Assembly: GCA_035772405.1 (NCBI GenBank)
Contig: JAYKKM010000428.1
Coordinates: 7,470,001 to 7,534,000 of the forward strand
Direction: 5' to 3'
Length of the DNA stretch: 64,000 nt
Source of the DNA: Chrysogorgia sp. JL179-B06
Taxonomy: Eukaryota; Cnidaria; Anthozoa; Scleralcyonacea; Chrysogorgiidae
A program made the position numbers and the translations under genes. Below are positions 1 through 9,559 of the stretch, piece after piece (within the stretch, counting starts at the first letter, position 1; every line of letters begins with the position of its first letter). The notes beneath the pieces are model-generated. The model searched no databases. It was not told where the DNA came from and was given only the letters and a program-made list of their open reading frames with translations.

Positions 1-14
1 GTGGATGGCTATAT

Positions 15-20
<6 letters not shown>

Positions 21-87
<67 letters not shown>

Positions 88-88
88 T
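21..88. repeat. (TA)n microsatellite
   Basis: An almost pure TA dinucleotide run. A second run lies at about 288-320. These two runs bracket the hairpin at 89-223, an arrangement also seen around the Penelope-like element near 39 kb. Confidence 0.95.
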
Positions 89-223
89 AGATTTTCGCTT
101 ACCTCAAAACTGGTCTGCTACAACTTGTTTCATCTGTAAAAGAATCTTCAGGCAGTGACCCTGCAGTGACTTTTACAGATGAAACAAGTTGTAGCAGACC
201 AGTTTTGAGGTAAGCGAAAATCT
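89..223. repeat. Perfect 54-bp inverted repeat (hairpin)
   Basis: The left arm (89-142) begins AGATTTTCGCTTACCTC. The right arm (170-223) is its exact reverse complement, with a 27-base loop. The hairpin lies between (TA)n tracts. The flank at about 243-256 contains TGTTGAGCACTCT, a string that also occurs in the Penelope-like element near 39.39 kb. A relic of a Penelope-type inverted terminal repeat is possible but unproven. Confidence 0.85.
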
Positions 224-285
224 ATTATTTGCTCTAACTATATGTTGTTGAGCACTCTTTGCATTTCGTAGACCAAAACCTACAC

Positions 286-324
<39 letters not shown>

Positions 325-658
325 TAGAGTGCTGAACTTATCTGCTGAACCATTGAATAAGATATATAGAATAAATCCAAACACGGATGATGAATACTAA
401 CCGAAATAAATAAAAGGAAAGCTGCAATCCAAATATGATTCATGTTTTACCGGTCCCTGAAATAATTAATGAATAAAATCAGTAATTAAAAGTCATGTTC
501 ATCAAAATATTTGAATTGAAAACTATATTCAAAACAATCGCATCAGCTTAATTAACAAAGAAGCAGAATTAAACAGGGTTAACAATGTAAAACATATGCT
601 TAGATGAATAAATATGCTTAGATAAAATATGCTACTGAAGTGTTTGGTCTCTCAGGCT
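224..658. other. AT-rich intergenic DNA, no gene seen
   Basis: This stretch holds the second short (TA)n tract and AT-rich sequence. The only open frame is made by translating the TA repeat and is not credible as a gene. Confidence 0.6.
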
Positions 659-760
659 GCGTTTACACGAGAACAAAAGTAACCGGATTCATATTGTTTT
701 CCATCCTCATGAAAATAAAAAGTAATACGAATCAGATTACTTTTGCTCTAGTGTAAACGC
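659..760. mobile_element. Short MITE with GCGTTTACAC termini
   Basis: The ends are inverted repeats of about 24 bp with two mismatches (left GCGTTTACACGAGAACAAA, right ending TAGTGTAAACGC). The length is about 100 bp with no coding capacity. A related palindromic element with CTTTACACGAG ends lies at 14994-15132. No clear target duplication was found, so the superfamily is not assigned. Confidence 0.6.
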
Positions 761-1205
761 TGAAGAAGTTTTTGCGTCCCAAATATATGAGTTTATAGCC
801 TTCAGTGGCATAACGTTTTTAAGAATTTGTTCTCTTCAATAAGCTATACATGCATCATGTTTAACATTTAGTTATAGGCACTTTAGTTATATCTGAGAAC
901 AGTGACGTAACAAGGAAATGGGGTGACGTCGTAGGGGTTACTTAGGGGGTGATTACATGGACCGGGCTGGTAAGCCGGGATGAGTTTTAAATTACTATTA
1001 CATGAAGCGGGCTGGCCCGGTAAGCCGCGGGATAAGTTGACGTCGACGATTACAGCCCAAAATTCACAATTATCAAATAATATATTGACAAATATCGTTA
1101 CCTTTTCCGCAGTTTTGCACTGTTGTTATGTCGATGGAATTATTTGTAAGTATTGTCAATAAACTGATCAAGTGTTCACTGTCGTAGCTTACTCGTGAAT
1201 GCCTC

Positions 1206-1660
1206 TTAACTCTTTCCCTACGGCTGAAAAACATCAAAAATTGAACGACCACGTTGTTCTATTGATATCTATTGAAATAACCATAACTGTTGCGAAAGCT
1301 ATACATTTTCTGGAAAGCCCAATAAACCGGCTTTTACTTGTTCTTTTAAATTTCCCGAACAAAACACATTATGTTAATATAAATTAGCATTAATTATCAT
1401 AAATCAGGTTGAAACATTTACATTTTTCCAGAAAAGGCCATCTTGCACGCCCGCATAGGATCTTGAAAACTCAAAATGCCACCAATCGCAGAGTTGTTTA
1501 TGAAATCAAATCAAACTTGGCGTGTGCGTGGATTTCATGTTCCTGGCGCTTGTCGAATTTCAATTTTTAATCTTGCCTTACCGTGTGCCGTGTTTTTCGA
1601 TTGACGACTTTGCGGGTCATCAACGACCCATTTTAACTGCGCCCGTAGGGAAAGAGTTAA
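1206..1660 (+). mobile_element. TTAA-flanked MITE, copy 1
   Basis: The element is bounded by TTAA at both ends. Its terminal inverted repeat is CTCTTTCCCTACGG on the left and CCGTAGGGAAAGAG on the right. The TTAA target suggests the piggyBac or Kolobok type. It has no transposase. Copy 2 at 2136-2590 is the same length and orientation and nearly identical. The 62-residue open frame starting at 1199 mostly lies inside it and is not a gene. Confidence 0.8.
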
Positions 1661-2135
1661 TATAGAATGGCCGATATTTTTTCGCATCGATCAATTTTAT
1701 ATTTTCGCCTGAATTTTTCATCATCGTTGTAAGTCGGCTAAACAACACACATATCAAATTTTAAGCCAATTTGGTGAATTATTTCCTACATTTCTAAACA
1801 CGGTGAATTTTGACCTTTTTGACCCACATGCACAGAACCTATTGTCTTTGTAGTGTATAGATAGCTTGCGTATATATTTAAAAGTATGAGCTCCCGTGCG
1901 GGTGGACCGGTGCGGGTGGGATCTCTGCAGAGACTCTGCTTCGGGTAACCCTTACATAATTCCTCTCATTGAGGGGGGTAGGGGGAGCAGAGAAGGGGGT
2001 TCATTTTTTGTCACTGACCATTTTTTTGCTTTGTTAAACTGTATTTACATTGATTATTTTCAATTCAACATATAATAAACTGCTTTTCCTTTCACGTTTT
2101 TTCTTCGATTATTTTCAATTTACCTATTATTGCTT

Positions 2136-2590
2136 TTAACTCTTTCCCTACGGCTGAAAAACATCAAAAATTGAACGACCACGTTGTTCTATTGATATCT
2201 ATTGAAATAACCATAACTGTTGCGAAAGCTATACATTTTCTGGAAGCCCAATAAACCGGCTTTTACTTGTTCTTTTAAATTTCCCGAACAAAACACATTA
2301 TGTTAATATAAATTAGCATTAATTATCATAAATCAGGTTGAAAAATTTACATTTTTCCAGAAAAGGCCATCTTGCACGCCCGCATAGGATCTTGAAAACT
2401 CAAAATGCCACCAATCGCAGAGTTGTTTATGAAATCAAATCAAACTTGGCGTGTGCGTGGATTTCATGTTCCTGGCGCTTGTCGAATTTCAATTTTTAAT
2501 CTTGCGTTACCGTGTGCCGTGTTTTTCGATTGACGACTTTGCGGGTCATCAACGACCCATTTTAACTGCGCCCGTAGGGAAAGAGTTAAC
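2136..2590 (+). mobile_element. TTAA-flanked MITE, copy 2
   Basis: This copy has the same length, ends and TTAA flanks as copy 1 and differs by only a few bases by eye. The similarity implies recent amplification, or duplication within the host element at 945-3026. Confidence 0.8.
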
Positions 2591-3281
2591 AGAAAATAAG
2601 CCGTGACAAAATAACCACGAAACACAAAAACAATGTTTTTATGTTCTAATAAGTTCCTTTTTAGTCTTATTTGATCACATCGTCAAATAAACAAACGAAT
2701 ATCGGCATACATCAAACAGTTTTCAGCCCGCTTTACCGAGATGAAACGATTACATGAGCAATTTCATCCCAGTTAACGTACCGGGCTAGCCCGGTTGCGA
2801 CAACCGGGATCCCGGCAAACCAGGCTAGCCCGCTCGCTATGTAATCGAAATATGCGATTGAAAAAATATGCGATTGAAAAAATATGCGGTTGAAAAATAT
2901 GCGAAAATATGCGAAAAATCGAAATATGCGGTTGAAAAAATATGCGATTTATATAAGACGCGGGCTAGCCCGGTTATCCGAGCCAGCCCGGCTAACCGGG
3001 CCAGCCCGGTCCATATAATCAGCCCCTTAAGGTCTTGGACAAAAATTTTCCAAAAAATTAAATTTTCAATGCTACCAAATTATACGTTATTAATCGTTGC
3101 TTTTTCGTTTCTTAATGTTAAATTTATTATATTTGTGCAGTGAATTAAGGGGATAAATATTGCAAAGAGTGGTTTTCAGATAATGAGGCGACGCAATGGC
3201 AAATAATGAAAATAGAACGGAATACAATAGAATACAATATACAATAGACAATACAAAGTTAAAGTTGTAAAGGGTTTGCTG

Positions 3282-3455
3282 TGTTGAAACTGAAACAATG
3301 GTGTTGGGATACCTGTGCCATACCGCAAAAAGGATCAGGACAGAACTCGTGTTGTGATGAGAGCGATATTATATTTTTCTGTTTTTAAGTTTTTATGTTT
3401 ATGGTTTATGAATAAAGAGTTATAAATACATTCTAGTGTAGTCTGGTTTTCTACA
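3282..3455 (+). repeat. 5' LTR of the BEL/Pao element
   Basis: It starts TGTTGAAACTG and ends TTTTCTACA (TG...CA termini). It matches the 3' LTR at 9012-9188 with small indels. AATAAA at about 3411-3416 is a candidate polyadenylation signal. The LTR is short (about 175 bp). Confidence 0.92.
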
Positions 3456-3460
3456 CTAAG

Positions 3461-3478
3461 TGGCGACCCCGGCAGGAT
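3461..3478 (+). other. Candidate primer-binding site
   Basis: TGGCGACCCCGGCAGGAT begins five bases after the 5' LTR. TGG at this position is the expected complement of a tRNA CCA end. The tRNA identity cannot be settled here. Confidence 0.6.
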
Positions 3479-3510
3479 ACTTTCCTCGAACGGTAATTAG
3501 CGAACAAACT

Positions 3511-4644
3511 ATGCCTCTGACACGGGGTCAGAGCGAATCTACGACAAGTGGTTTACAAACGGAAAGTGGCGAAGATATGGCACAGCTGACAGACGAAGGA
3601 TATTTACAACAACGGATGGAAACGGCAAAAGTTCGACTGGAAACTCAACTGAAAGTATTACGACACTTCGATAATCAAACACGGGACTTCCTGAACTTAG
3701 GAAACGAGCGAAAACTACAACGACATAAGGTAAATCTCGAAGACAAAATCAACACATTACATGGTTTGGTGACGAGCATCATCGAGCTGAAATTTGAGGA
3801 TGGTTTAAACGAAGGAGCTATAAACGAATGGTCTGAGGAACCCAAAAAAGTATTAGAAAGCCACGAGAAATCCTTGGAAGAAGTAGAAGATCGTCTGCAG
3901 AATATGGAAGACCTAAAAGAAAACAAAAAGCGAAATGCAATCGAAGCTCAAGAGGAAGAGAAACGACTCAAGACCCTTTATGAAGAAGAGATGAAGCAAG
4001 AAAGACAACGAAAATTCGAGCTGGAAATGGAAGAGAAACGACTTCTACGATGGAAGCAAGAACAACAAACAGCGAAACTTCCGAAACTGGAGATAAGTAA
4101 ATTCAAGGGAAATAGTCTGGATTGGAGCAGGTTCTGGGAACAATTTGAGTCTGAAATCGACAAGTCAAACAAAGCATCGATCACCAAATTTTCCTATCTC
4201 AGAGAACTGTTGACCGAACGACCACGAGATGAAATCTCAGGACTCCCATACAGCGAGCAAGGATACGAAAAGGCCAAAGAAATTCTCAAGACAAAATATG
4301 GGGTAACATCCGAAATTACTCAAGCGCACGGTAGGAAAATCCTTAATTTACCAGTTATAACTTCAATGAACTTGAAGTCAATTCATGAGTTTTATCGAGC
4401 ACTAAACGTAAGCGTGAACTCGTTAAGAACTCTTGGGAAACTAGACACCGCTGAAATACTTGTGGGAGAAACACTTGACAAACTTAGACCAATAAAGGCA
4501 GATTTGACAAGAACGGATCCAGATTGGCAATTTCAAGACCTCCTGAAAGCACAACGAGATTATACACTAAGGAACCCAGAAAAGGAAGAATCTACCCCAG
4601 GAAGGGACCCTGAGAGAAGGTACAGAAAAGAGAAGAACTTCTAG
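3511..4644 (+). CDS. BEL/Pao Gag-like protein
   Basis: This is the structural (capsid) part of the BEL/Pao polyprotein. I chose the ATG at 3511; an upstream GTG in the same frame lies within the primer-binding region. The N-terminal half (about 3570-4080) is rich in Glu, Lys and Arg and probably forms coiled coils. From about 4081 the motif KLEISKFKGNSLDWSRFWEQ matches the DUF1759 Gag domain typical of Pao elements. The frame ends at TAG (4642-4644). The next codon continues in the same frame into zinc knuckles and pol, so this stop interrupts what is normally one polyprotein. It could be a nonsense mutation or a readthrough signal. Confidence 0.9.
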   Translation: MPLTRGQSESTTSGLQTESGEDMAQLTDEGYLQQRMETAKVRLETQLKVLRHFDNQTRDFLNLGNERKLQRHKVNLEDKINTLHGLVTSIIELKFEDGLNEGAINEWSEEPKKVLESHEKSLEEVEDRLQNMEDLKENKKRNAIEAQEEEKRLKTLYEEEMKQERQRKFELEMEEKRLLRWKQEQQTAKLPKLEISKFKGNSLDWSRFWEQFESEIDKSNKASITKFSYLRELLTERPRDEISGLPYSEQGYEKAKEILKTKYGVTSEITQAHGRKILNLPVITSMNLKSIHEFYRALNVSVNSLRTLGKLDTAEILVGETLDKLRPIKADLTRTDPDWQFQDLLKAQRDYTLRNPEKEESTPGRDPERRYRKEKNF

Positions 4645-7600
4645 GGAACTGAAACCAATGCAAAAACGCCAAAGTGTGTCTACTGCGACTCGACTGACCA
4701 TAGAAGTAGTGAATGCGACAAAGTTGAATCAGTGAGTGAAAGGAAAGAATTCTTGAGGAAGAATAAACTGTGTTATAACTGTAGTGGAAAAGGCCATGGA
4801 GCTGCAAGTTGCAAGAGTGGAAATTGCAGGAAATGTAAGGGAAAACATCACACATCCATATGCACAGCCGGATCAAGACAGCCATCTCATTATATGATTG
4901 GTGCTGCTGAGGAAACCATTCACCCAACCATAGTAGTGGTAGTCAAAGGAGAAAAGTTCAGAGCATTGCTGGACACCGGTGCTGGCAGTTCATTTGCTTC
5001 GACCACACTCATAAAGCACTTGGACATGAAACCAACCCGATGGGAGAACAAAAGCATCGAAACCATGACCGCAACTGTAAACCAGAAGATGCCTGTGTAT
5101 GAGATCAAGGTAGAGTCTACCAATGGAGAACAAATCTTAGATTTGAAGGTGAACAAGCTAGACCGCCAAGTTTTGACGACATTCAACAACCCACAAATTG
5201 GAGATCTCAAGGGAAGATATCCACACCTGAAAGGAATACAGTTTGATAATGAAGATAACAAGGCTAAACATCCAATACATCTGATCCTTGGAGCTGGAGA
5301 AATCGCTCGAATTAAGACAACCGACTGCAAAATAGGAGAAAGGAACCAACCCATCGCAGAGCGGACAACACTTGGATGGACACTTATGGGACCTGGTGAA
5401 GTTGACACAACTGCTCTATACTTCACAAGAACATCCCATGATGACTACCATCAACTCTACAGCCTGGATGTCCTTGGTCTACAAGATGAACCTGAAGGTG
5501 GTCAAGAAGCCATACATTCAGAATTTAAAGAGCAACTAACAAGATTGCCTGATGGCAGGTACTCAACAGGCCTTCCGTGGAAAGCAGGACATCCACCACT
5601 GTCGACAAATGAATCAGGTAGCAGAGCAAGACTGGATCAACTGATGAGAAAACTCGAGAGAAAGCCAAGTACAATGCAACAGTATCATGACATTATACAA
5701 AACCAACTTGAAGAAAAAATTGTGGAGTATGCCCCTGAGAAACCAACTAGTGAAAGAGTATTCTACTTGCCGCACAAGCCCATCATCAAGGATTCAGCTG
5801 AGACAACCAAGATTCGGATGGTATTTGATGCTTCGGCGAGAGGAAATCCAAATACAGCGTCTTTGAACGAGTGCCTTCACAAGGGACCACCATTGCAACC
5901 ATTACTACACGACGTGCTGGTTAGGAATCGCTTCAAGCCAATAGGATTGACTGGAGATATAAAGCAAGCATTTCACCAGATATGGGTGGATCCCAAAGAC
6001 CGTGATGCACTGCGTTTTTTCTGGGTAAATGATCTACAAGCCAAGAAAGTCATTCCACTGAGACAAACAAGAGTACCATTTGGAATCGCACCAAGTCCAT
6101 TCTTACTTGGAGGAACACTAAAAGAACATTTGGAGAGTTACAGCAACCAGTATCCAGACACAGTTCAGGAACTAAAGAGGAGTACTTACGTAGATGATGT
6201 CATTTCTGGAGGAGAGACAGAGACACAAGTGCGCAAGTTCAAGGAGAATGCCATTCAATTGTTTAAGAAAGGAGGATTCCCTCTCCACAAGTGGCACTCG
6301 AGCAAGCCTGAATTGGAGGATACCCAGCCTCATGAAGGAGATCTAACATACGCAAAAGAAGAGCTTGGTACAACACCGACAGAAACGAAGATATTGGGTA
6401 TGAAGTGGAACAAGTCAAGTGACACTTTAGCAGTGAATTTCAGAGATTGCAAGGAGACAGAAGAGTTTACCAAGAGAGGAATGCTAAGAGCAATGGCAAG
6501 AGTGTATGATCCACTAGGAATAACATCGCCAATCATGCTCATCGCCAAGGGACTGTACCGACAAACCTGTGAAGCAAGCCACACGTGGGATGGTCCATTA
6601 CAAAAGGAAATCGAAAGCTCATGGAAGAAATGGCTTACCAACCTTCCCGAAGAAGTGATAGTCCCCAGATGCATCACACCTCACCACGAAGAGATTACTG
6701 GCGTGACCTTACATGGCTTTGGAGATGCCAGTGGGAAAGGGTGCAGTGCTGTGATTTATGCTGTTGTGCATCAAAAGGAAAAGAAAACCCAAGGATTGGT
6801 AGCTTCCAAGTCACGAATAGCGAAGAAGAATGTCAGTATTCCAAGATTGGAACTAATCGGAGCACACATGGTGGCTAATCTTCTCGACAACGTCCGCAAA
6901 GCATTGGAAGGATACAACATCATTGGATTTATTGGATGGTTAGACAGCACCGTAGCACTTTATTGGATTAAGAACAGGAACAGTGAATTGAAACAGTTTG
7001 TGTCCAACCGAGTTGCTAAGATACGGCAAAAGGATGTAACCTGGAGACACTGTCCAACCACTCAGAATCCTGCAGATATAGGAAGCAGAGGTGCAACCAC
7101 GAACCAACTCGGTGATGTTTGGTGGAATGGACCAACATGGCTGGCTGACGAATTGCAATGGCCACAAGACATCACACTGAAGCAATCAAAGGAAGTGAAC
7201 GAGGAAGTCAAGATTACCAAACAGCTGCAGACAGTGTCAGTGAAGGAAGTCGACAACATGAGTAGTCTACTTGAGAAACACAACCTATGGAAAACACTAC
7301 GCATCACAGCTTGGATGTTCAGATTTGTGTTCAACGCGACCAACAAGATCAAGAAAAAGGGAGTGTTGACAACCAGCGAAATAAACGAAGCAGAGAAATA
7401 CTGGATAAAATTCGTACAGAGAGATGCAACCAAAGATTCCATTGCAAGATTGGAATTAGCACCCGATAAACAAGGATTACTTCGATGTGGAGGGCGGATC
7501 ACCGGAGAGCACCCAGTATTCCTACCAAGCAATCATCAATTTACAAAGCTGGTAGTCGAAGATGCGCACACCACAACCCTGCATGGGGGAGTAGGGTTAA

Positions 7601-7935
7601 CAATGGCGAAGGTACGAGAGAAAATGTGGGTGGACAAGCTGCGAAAACTGATCAAATCAACAATCCACAGATGCAATACCTGCAAACTCTACAGAGCAAG
7701 ACCTCTACCAGCTCCAAGCCCAGCCAAACTGCCGACGTTTCGGACGAAAGGGGAAAGAGCATTTGAGACAGTTGGTGTGGATTTCGCCGGACCAATGGCA
7801 TACAAGGTAAAGAAGAAGGTCCAAGGGAAGTGTTACGTAGCATTGTACACTTGCGCCGCATCCAGAGCCGTACACCTTGACCTTCTCCCAGACAGACTGC
7901 TGAAGAGTTCAAACGAAGCCTTGGAGAATTCATAG
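4645..7935 (+). CDS. BEL/Pao Pol: zinc knuckles, protease, RT, RNase H, integrase N-terminus
   Basis: The open frame starts right after the gag TAG. Two CX2CX4HX4C knuckles (at about 4675 and 4771) are followed by an aspartic protease with DTGAGSS (about 4972) in a DUF1758-type domain. The RT has the active site YVDD (about 6187). The Pao-type A17 region follows, then RNase H (GFGDAS near 6716 and WLDSTVALYWI near 6937). An integrase zinc-binding segment has CNTC near 7672, and the first catalytic Asp is in GVDFAGP near 7780. The first in-frame start-like codon is a GTG at 4732, so independent initiation is doubtful. The frame is lost near 7890 and runs into a stop at 7935. The catalytic core otherwise continues in another frame. 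Confidence 0.93.
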   Translation, partial: GTETNAKTPKCVYCDSTDHRSSECDKVESVSERKEFLRKNKLCYNCSGKGHGAASCKSGNCRKCKGKHHTSICTAGSRQPSHYMIGAAEETIHPTIVVVVKGEKFRALLDTGAGSSFASTTLIKHLDMKPTRWENKSIETMTATVNQKMPVYEIKVESTNGEQILDLKVNKLDRQVLTTFNNPQIGDLKGRYPHLKGIQFDNEDNKAKHPIHLILGAGEIARIKTTDCKIGERNQPIAERTTLGWTLMGPGEVDTTALYFTRTSHDDYHQLYSLDVLGLQDEPEGGQEAIHSEFKEQLTRLPDGRYSTGLPWKAGHPPLSTNESGSRARLDQLMRKLERKPSTMQQYHDIIQNQLEEKIVEYAPEKPTSERVFYLPHKPIIKDSAETTKIRMVFDASARGNPNTASLNECLHKGPPLQPLLHDVLVRNRFKPIGLTGDIKQAFHQIWVDPKDRDALRFFWVNDLQAKKVIPLRQTRVPFGIAPSPFLLGGTLKEHLESYSNQYPDTVQELKRSTYVDDVISGGETETQVRKFKENAIQLFKKGGFPLHKWHSSKPELEDTQPHEGDLTYAKEELGTTPTETKILGMKWNKSSDTLAVNFRDCKETEEFTKRGMLRAMARVYDPLGITSPIMLIAKGLYRQTCEASHTWDGPLQKEIESSWKKWLTNLPEEVIVPRCITPHHEEITGVTLHGFGDASGKGCSAVIYAVVHQKEKKTQGLVASKSRIAKKNVSIPRLELIGAHMVANLLDNVRKALEGYNIIGFIGWLDSTVALYWIKNRNSELKQFVSNRVAKIRQKDVTWRHCPTTQNPADIGSRGATTNQLGDVWWNGPTWLADELQWPQDITLKQSKEVNEEVKITKQLQTVSVKEVDNMSSLLEKHNLWKTLRITAWMFRFVFNATNKIKKKGVLTTSEINEAEKYWIKFVQRDATKDSIARLELAPDKQGLLRCGGRITGEHPVFLPSNHQFTKLVVEDAHTTTLHGGVGLTMAKVREKMWVDKLRKLIKSTIHRCNTCKLYRARPLPAPSPAKLPTFRTKGERAFETVGVDFAGPMAYKVKKKVQGKCYVALYTCAASRAVHLDLLPDRLLKSSNEALENS

Positions 7936-8247
7936 CGAGGAGAGGCAAACCAGCACGAATCGTCAGTGATAATGGAAAGACGTTTGTCGCAACAGCCAAG
8001 TGGCTTAAGAAGCTCAAACGGAGTCAGGTACTGAATGACTATTTAGCCCGAAGCGACATATGCTGGCAATTCAACCTTTCAAGGAGCCCCTGGTGGGGTG
8101 GATTTTTTGAGCGCATGGTGGGCCTCATGAAAAACGCGCTCAGGAAAGCAGTAGGACAAGCACACCTGTCTTTCAAGAAGCTTAAAGACGTTCTACTTGA
8201 CGTGGAAGTAGCGCTGAATAACAGACCACTAGGATACATGGAAGATG
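7896..8247 (+). pseudogene. BEL/Pao integrase core, displaced frame
   Basis: After the shift near 7886-7896 the integrase continues in frame 3. It includes the second catalytic Asp (VSDNGKTF, about 7965) and the catalytic Glu (WWGGFFERMVG, about 8092). Coding resemblance stops exactly at the MITE insertion at 8248. No other lesion is visible, so the frameshift and insertion look recent. Confidence 0.88.
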
Positions 8248-8427
8248 CAGGCGCGGATTTAGAAGTTAGTCGCATAAATTAGATTTAAAATTTGCAATTC
8301 AAAATACCTTTGAATAACAATCCTATTGGATAGGTTTTTGTTCTGAATTATTCTTAAGAAAAGCATAACCAATAGGGTTGTTCATGAAGTGTCTAATTTA
8401 TGCGACTAACTTCTAAATCCGCGCCTG
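8248..8427. mobile_element. 180-bp MITE inside the BEL/Pao integrase
   Basis: The perfect terminal inverted repeats of about 35 bp begin CAGGCGCGGATTTAG. AGATG is duplicated on both sides (8243-8247 and 8428-8432). The 185-bp total addition explains the change from frame 3 to frame 2 across the site. The CAGG...GGATTTAG type of end resembles hAT-derived MITEs. A 5-bp duplication is unusual for typical 8-bp hAT but is known for some hAT groups. Confidence 0.88.
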
Positions 8428-8968
8428 AGATGATATTCAGCTTCAACCATTAACACCAAATGGAATGTTACATGGAGTTAACATTAGCCTGCCTGAGGAG
8501 GATCCCGCAGAGTTCGAAGAGAAGGAAGGAATGTACAAACAAGCCAGATACATTAAGCGTTGTAAAGACGTAATGTGGAAACGATGGTCATCAGAGTATG
8601 TCAAGTCATTGAGAGAAAGACATCATCATATGTCTGGGAAGAAATCCAAGATATCAATCGGAGACATTATGATAATCAAAGGAGATGAAAAGAACAGAGG
8701 GATTTGGAAAATGGGAGCTGTGGAGAAACTGATCAAGGGGAAGGACGGAGTAATTCGAGGCGTTTCACTGCGAACAGCGAACGGAAGAATGGAGAGATCA
8801 CTACAACATCTATACCCAATGGAATTGTCCAACGCAACAGATGAACAGAGACAAGTGAAATGTATGAATCCGAAGGCGAAGGAATTTGAACCAAGAGCAG
8901 CCAGAGAAGCAAAGACAAAAGCTAGGGAGAGAATACGGCAGATTACGAGTGACATTCAGGAATATTAG
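8428..8968 (+). CDS. BEL/Pao integrase C-terminal region (separated by MITE)
   Basis: This open frame resumes the integrase after the MITE. It shows the DUF5641-like tail common in Pao elements (RYIKRCKDVMWKRWSSEYVK, then GDIMIIKGDEKNRGIWKMG). It ends at 8968, about 30 bp before the polypurine tract. An internal ATG at 8465 is not a natural start. The segment belongs to the polyprotein. Confidence 0.85.
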
Positions 8969-8996
8969 ATGTGACTGTTTTTTAGTTCTAAGAACT

Positions 8997-9011
8997 AAAA
9001 AAGGGGGCGGG
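8997..9011 (+). other. Polypurine tract
   Basis: AAAAAAGGGGGCGGG lies directly before the 3' LTR, where plus-strand priming occurs in LTR retrotransposons. Confidence 0.8.
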
Positions 9012-9188
9012 TGTTGGAAACTGAAACAATGGTGTTGGGATACCTGTGCCACACCGCAAAAACGATCATGGGACAGAACTCGTGTTGTGATGAGAGCGAT
9101 ATTATATTTTTCTGTTTTTAAGTTTTTATGTTTATGGTTTATGAATAAAGAGTTATAAATACATTCTAGTGTAGTCTGGTTTTCTACA
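9012..9188 (+). repeat. 3' LTR of the BEL/Pao element
   Basis: It starts TGTTGGAAACTG and ends TTTTCTACA. It is about 177 bp and nearly identical to the 5' LTR. Confidence 0.92.
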
Positions 9189-9335
9189 GCTGTGCAAGCT
9201 GTGTTAAGTTGTAAATACTCAGAAAAACTCTGAGCTCCAGACAGGACTCGAACCCGCAACCTTCTGAATGCTAGCCAGACACTCTAACCATTGAGCCACT
9301 AGAACTCAGATGGCAGAGCAAGGTTAAATAAGGTA
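9189..9335 (-). mobile_element. tRNA-derived SINE, copy A (split by the BEL element)
   Basis: Read on the minus strand, positions 9305-9240 form a tRNA-like head with box A (TAGTGGCTCAATGGTTAGAG) and box B (GGTTCGAGTCC). The tail runs to the TSD GCTG. The remaining tail lies at about 3250-3281, on the other side of the BEL/Pao element. Copy B at 9560-9735 is in inverted orientation. Confidence 0.75.
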
Positions 9336-9449
9336 TTTAAACCTGGGACGAGTCTTGCCGTTTTCACAAATACTGTTGGACTACAAGTCGTGTTGTGACA
9401 GTCAATTTCCAGTCAAATGTTGTTAGTCAAGTTAGGTATATTTTAGTTG

Positions 9450-9555
9450 CAACTTGATGATTGTAAAGTTGTAAAGGTTTTGCTGTGCAAGCTGTGTTAA
9501 GTTGTAACACTGGACTTGAACCCGCAACCATCTGAATGCTAGGCAGACGTAATAC
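9450..9555 (-). mobile_element. Partial SINE copy, equivalent to the uninterrupted target
   Basis: This holds the SINE tail as a continuous stretch (GTAAAGGTTTTGCTGTGCAA at about 9471) followed by part of the tRNA-like head. It shows what the BEL/Pao insertion site looked like before insertion. Confidence 0.65.
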
Positions 9556-9559
9556 TGTA

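Larger units (their letters stand above)
945..3026. mobile_element. Harbinger-like composite transposon, 3-bp TTA duplication
   Basis: The terminal inverted repeats are GGGGGTGATTACATGGACC on the left (from 945) and the near-complement ending at 3026. TTA flanks both ends (942-944 and 3027-3029), which is typical of the PIF/Harbinger class. Subterminal copies of GGGCTAGCCCGG occur near 2792-3012. No transposase is recognisable, and much of the interior is two later MITE insertions, so it is non-autonomous. Confidence 0.6.
3282..9188 (+). mobile_element. BEL/Pao LTR retrotransposon, nearly complete
   Basis: The order is 5' LTR, primer-binding region, gag, zinc knuckles, protease, RT, RNase H, integrase, polypurine tract and 3' LTR. 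GCTG flanks both ends (3278-3281 and 9189-9192). The insertion splits a SINE-related sequence that also occurs uninterrupted near 9474-9505. The two LTRs differ at few positions, so the insertion is fairly young. Three lesions are visible: a TAG between gag and pol, a frameshift near 7890, and a MITE at 8248-8427. Confidence 0.93.

Noticed and set aside
2868..3143. 91-residue ORF with repeated KYAVEK units
   Set aside because: It spans short tandem AT-rich units and the GC-rich subterminal repeats of the Harbinger-like element. No domain is present.
6330..6677. Minus-strand ORFs inside the BEL/Pao pol gene
   Set aside because: They are shadows of the plus-strand polyprotein, which has clear catalytic motifs.
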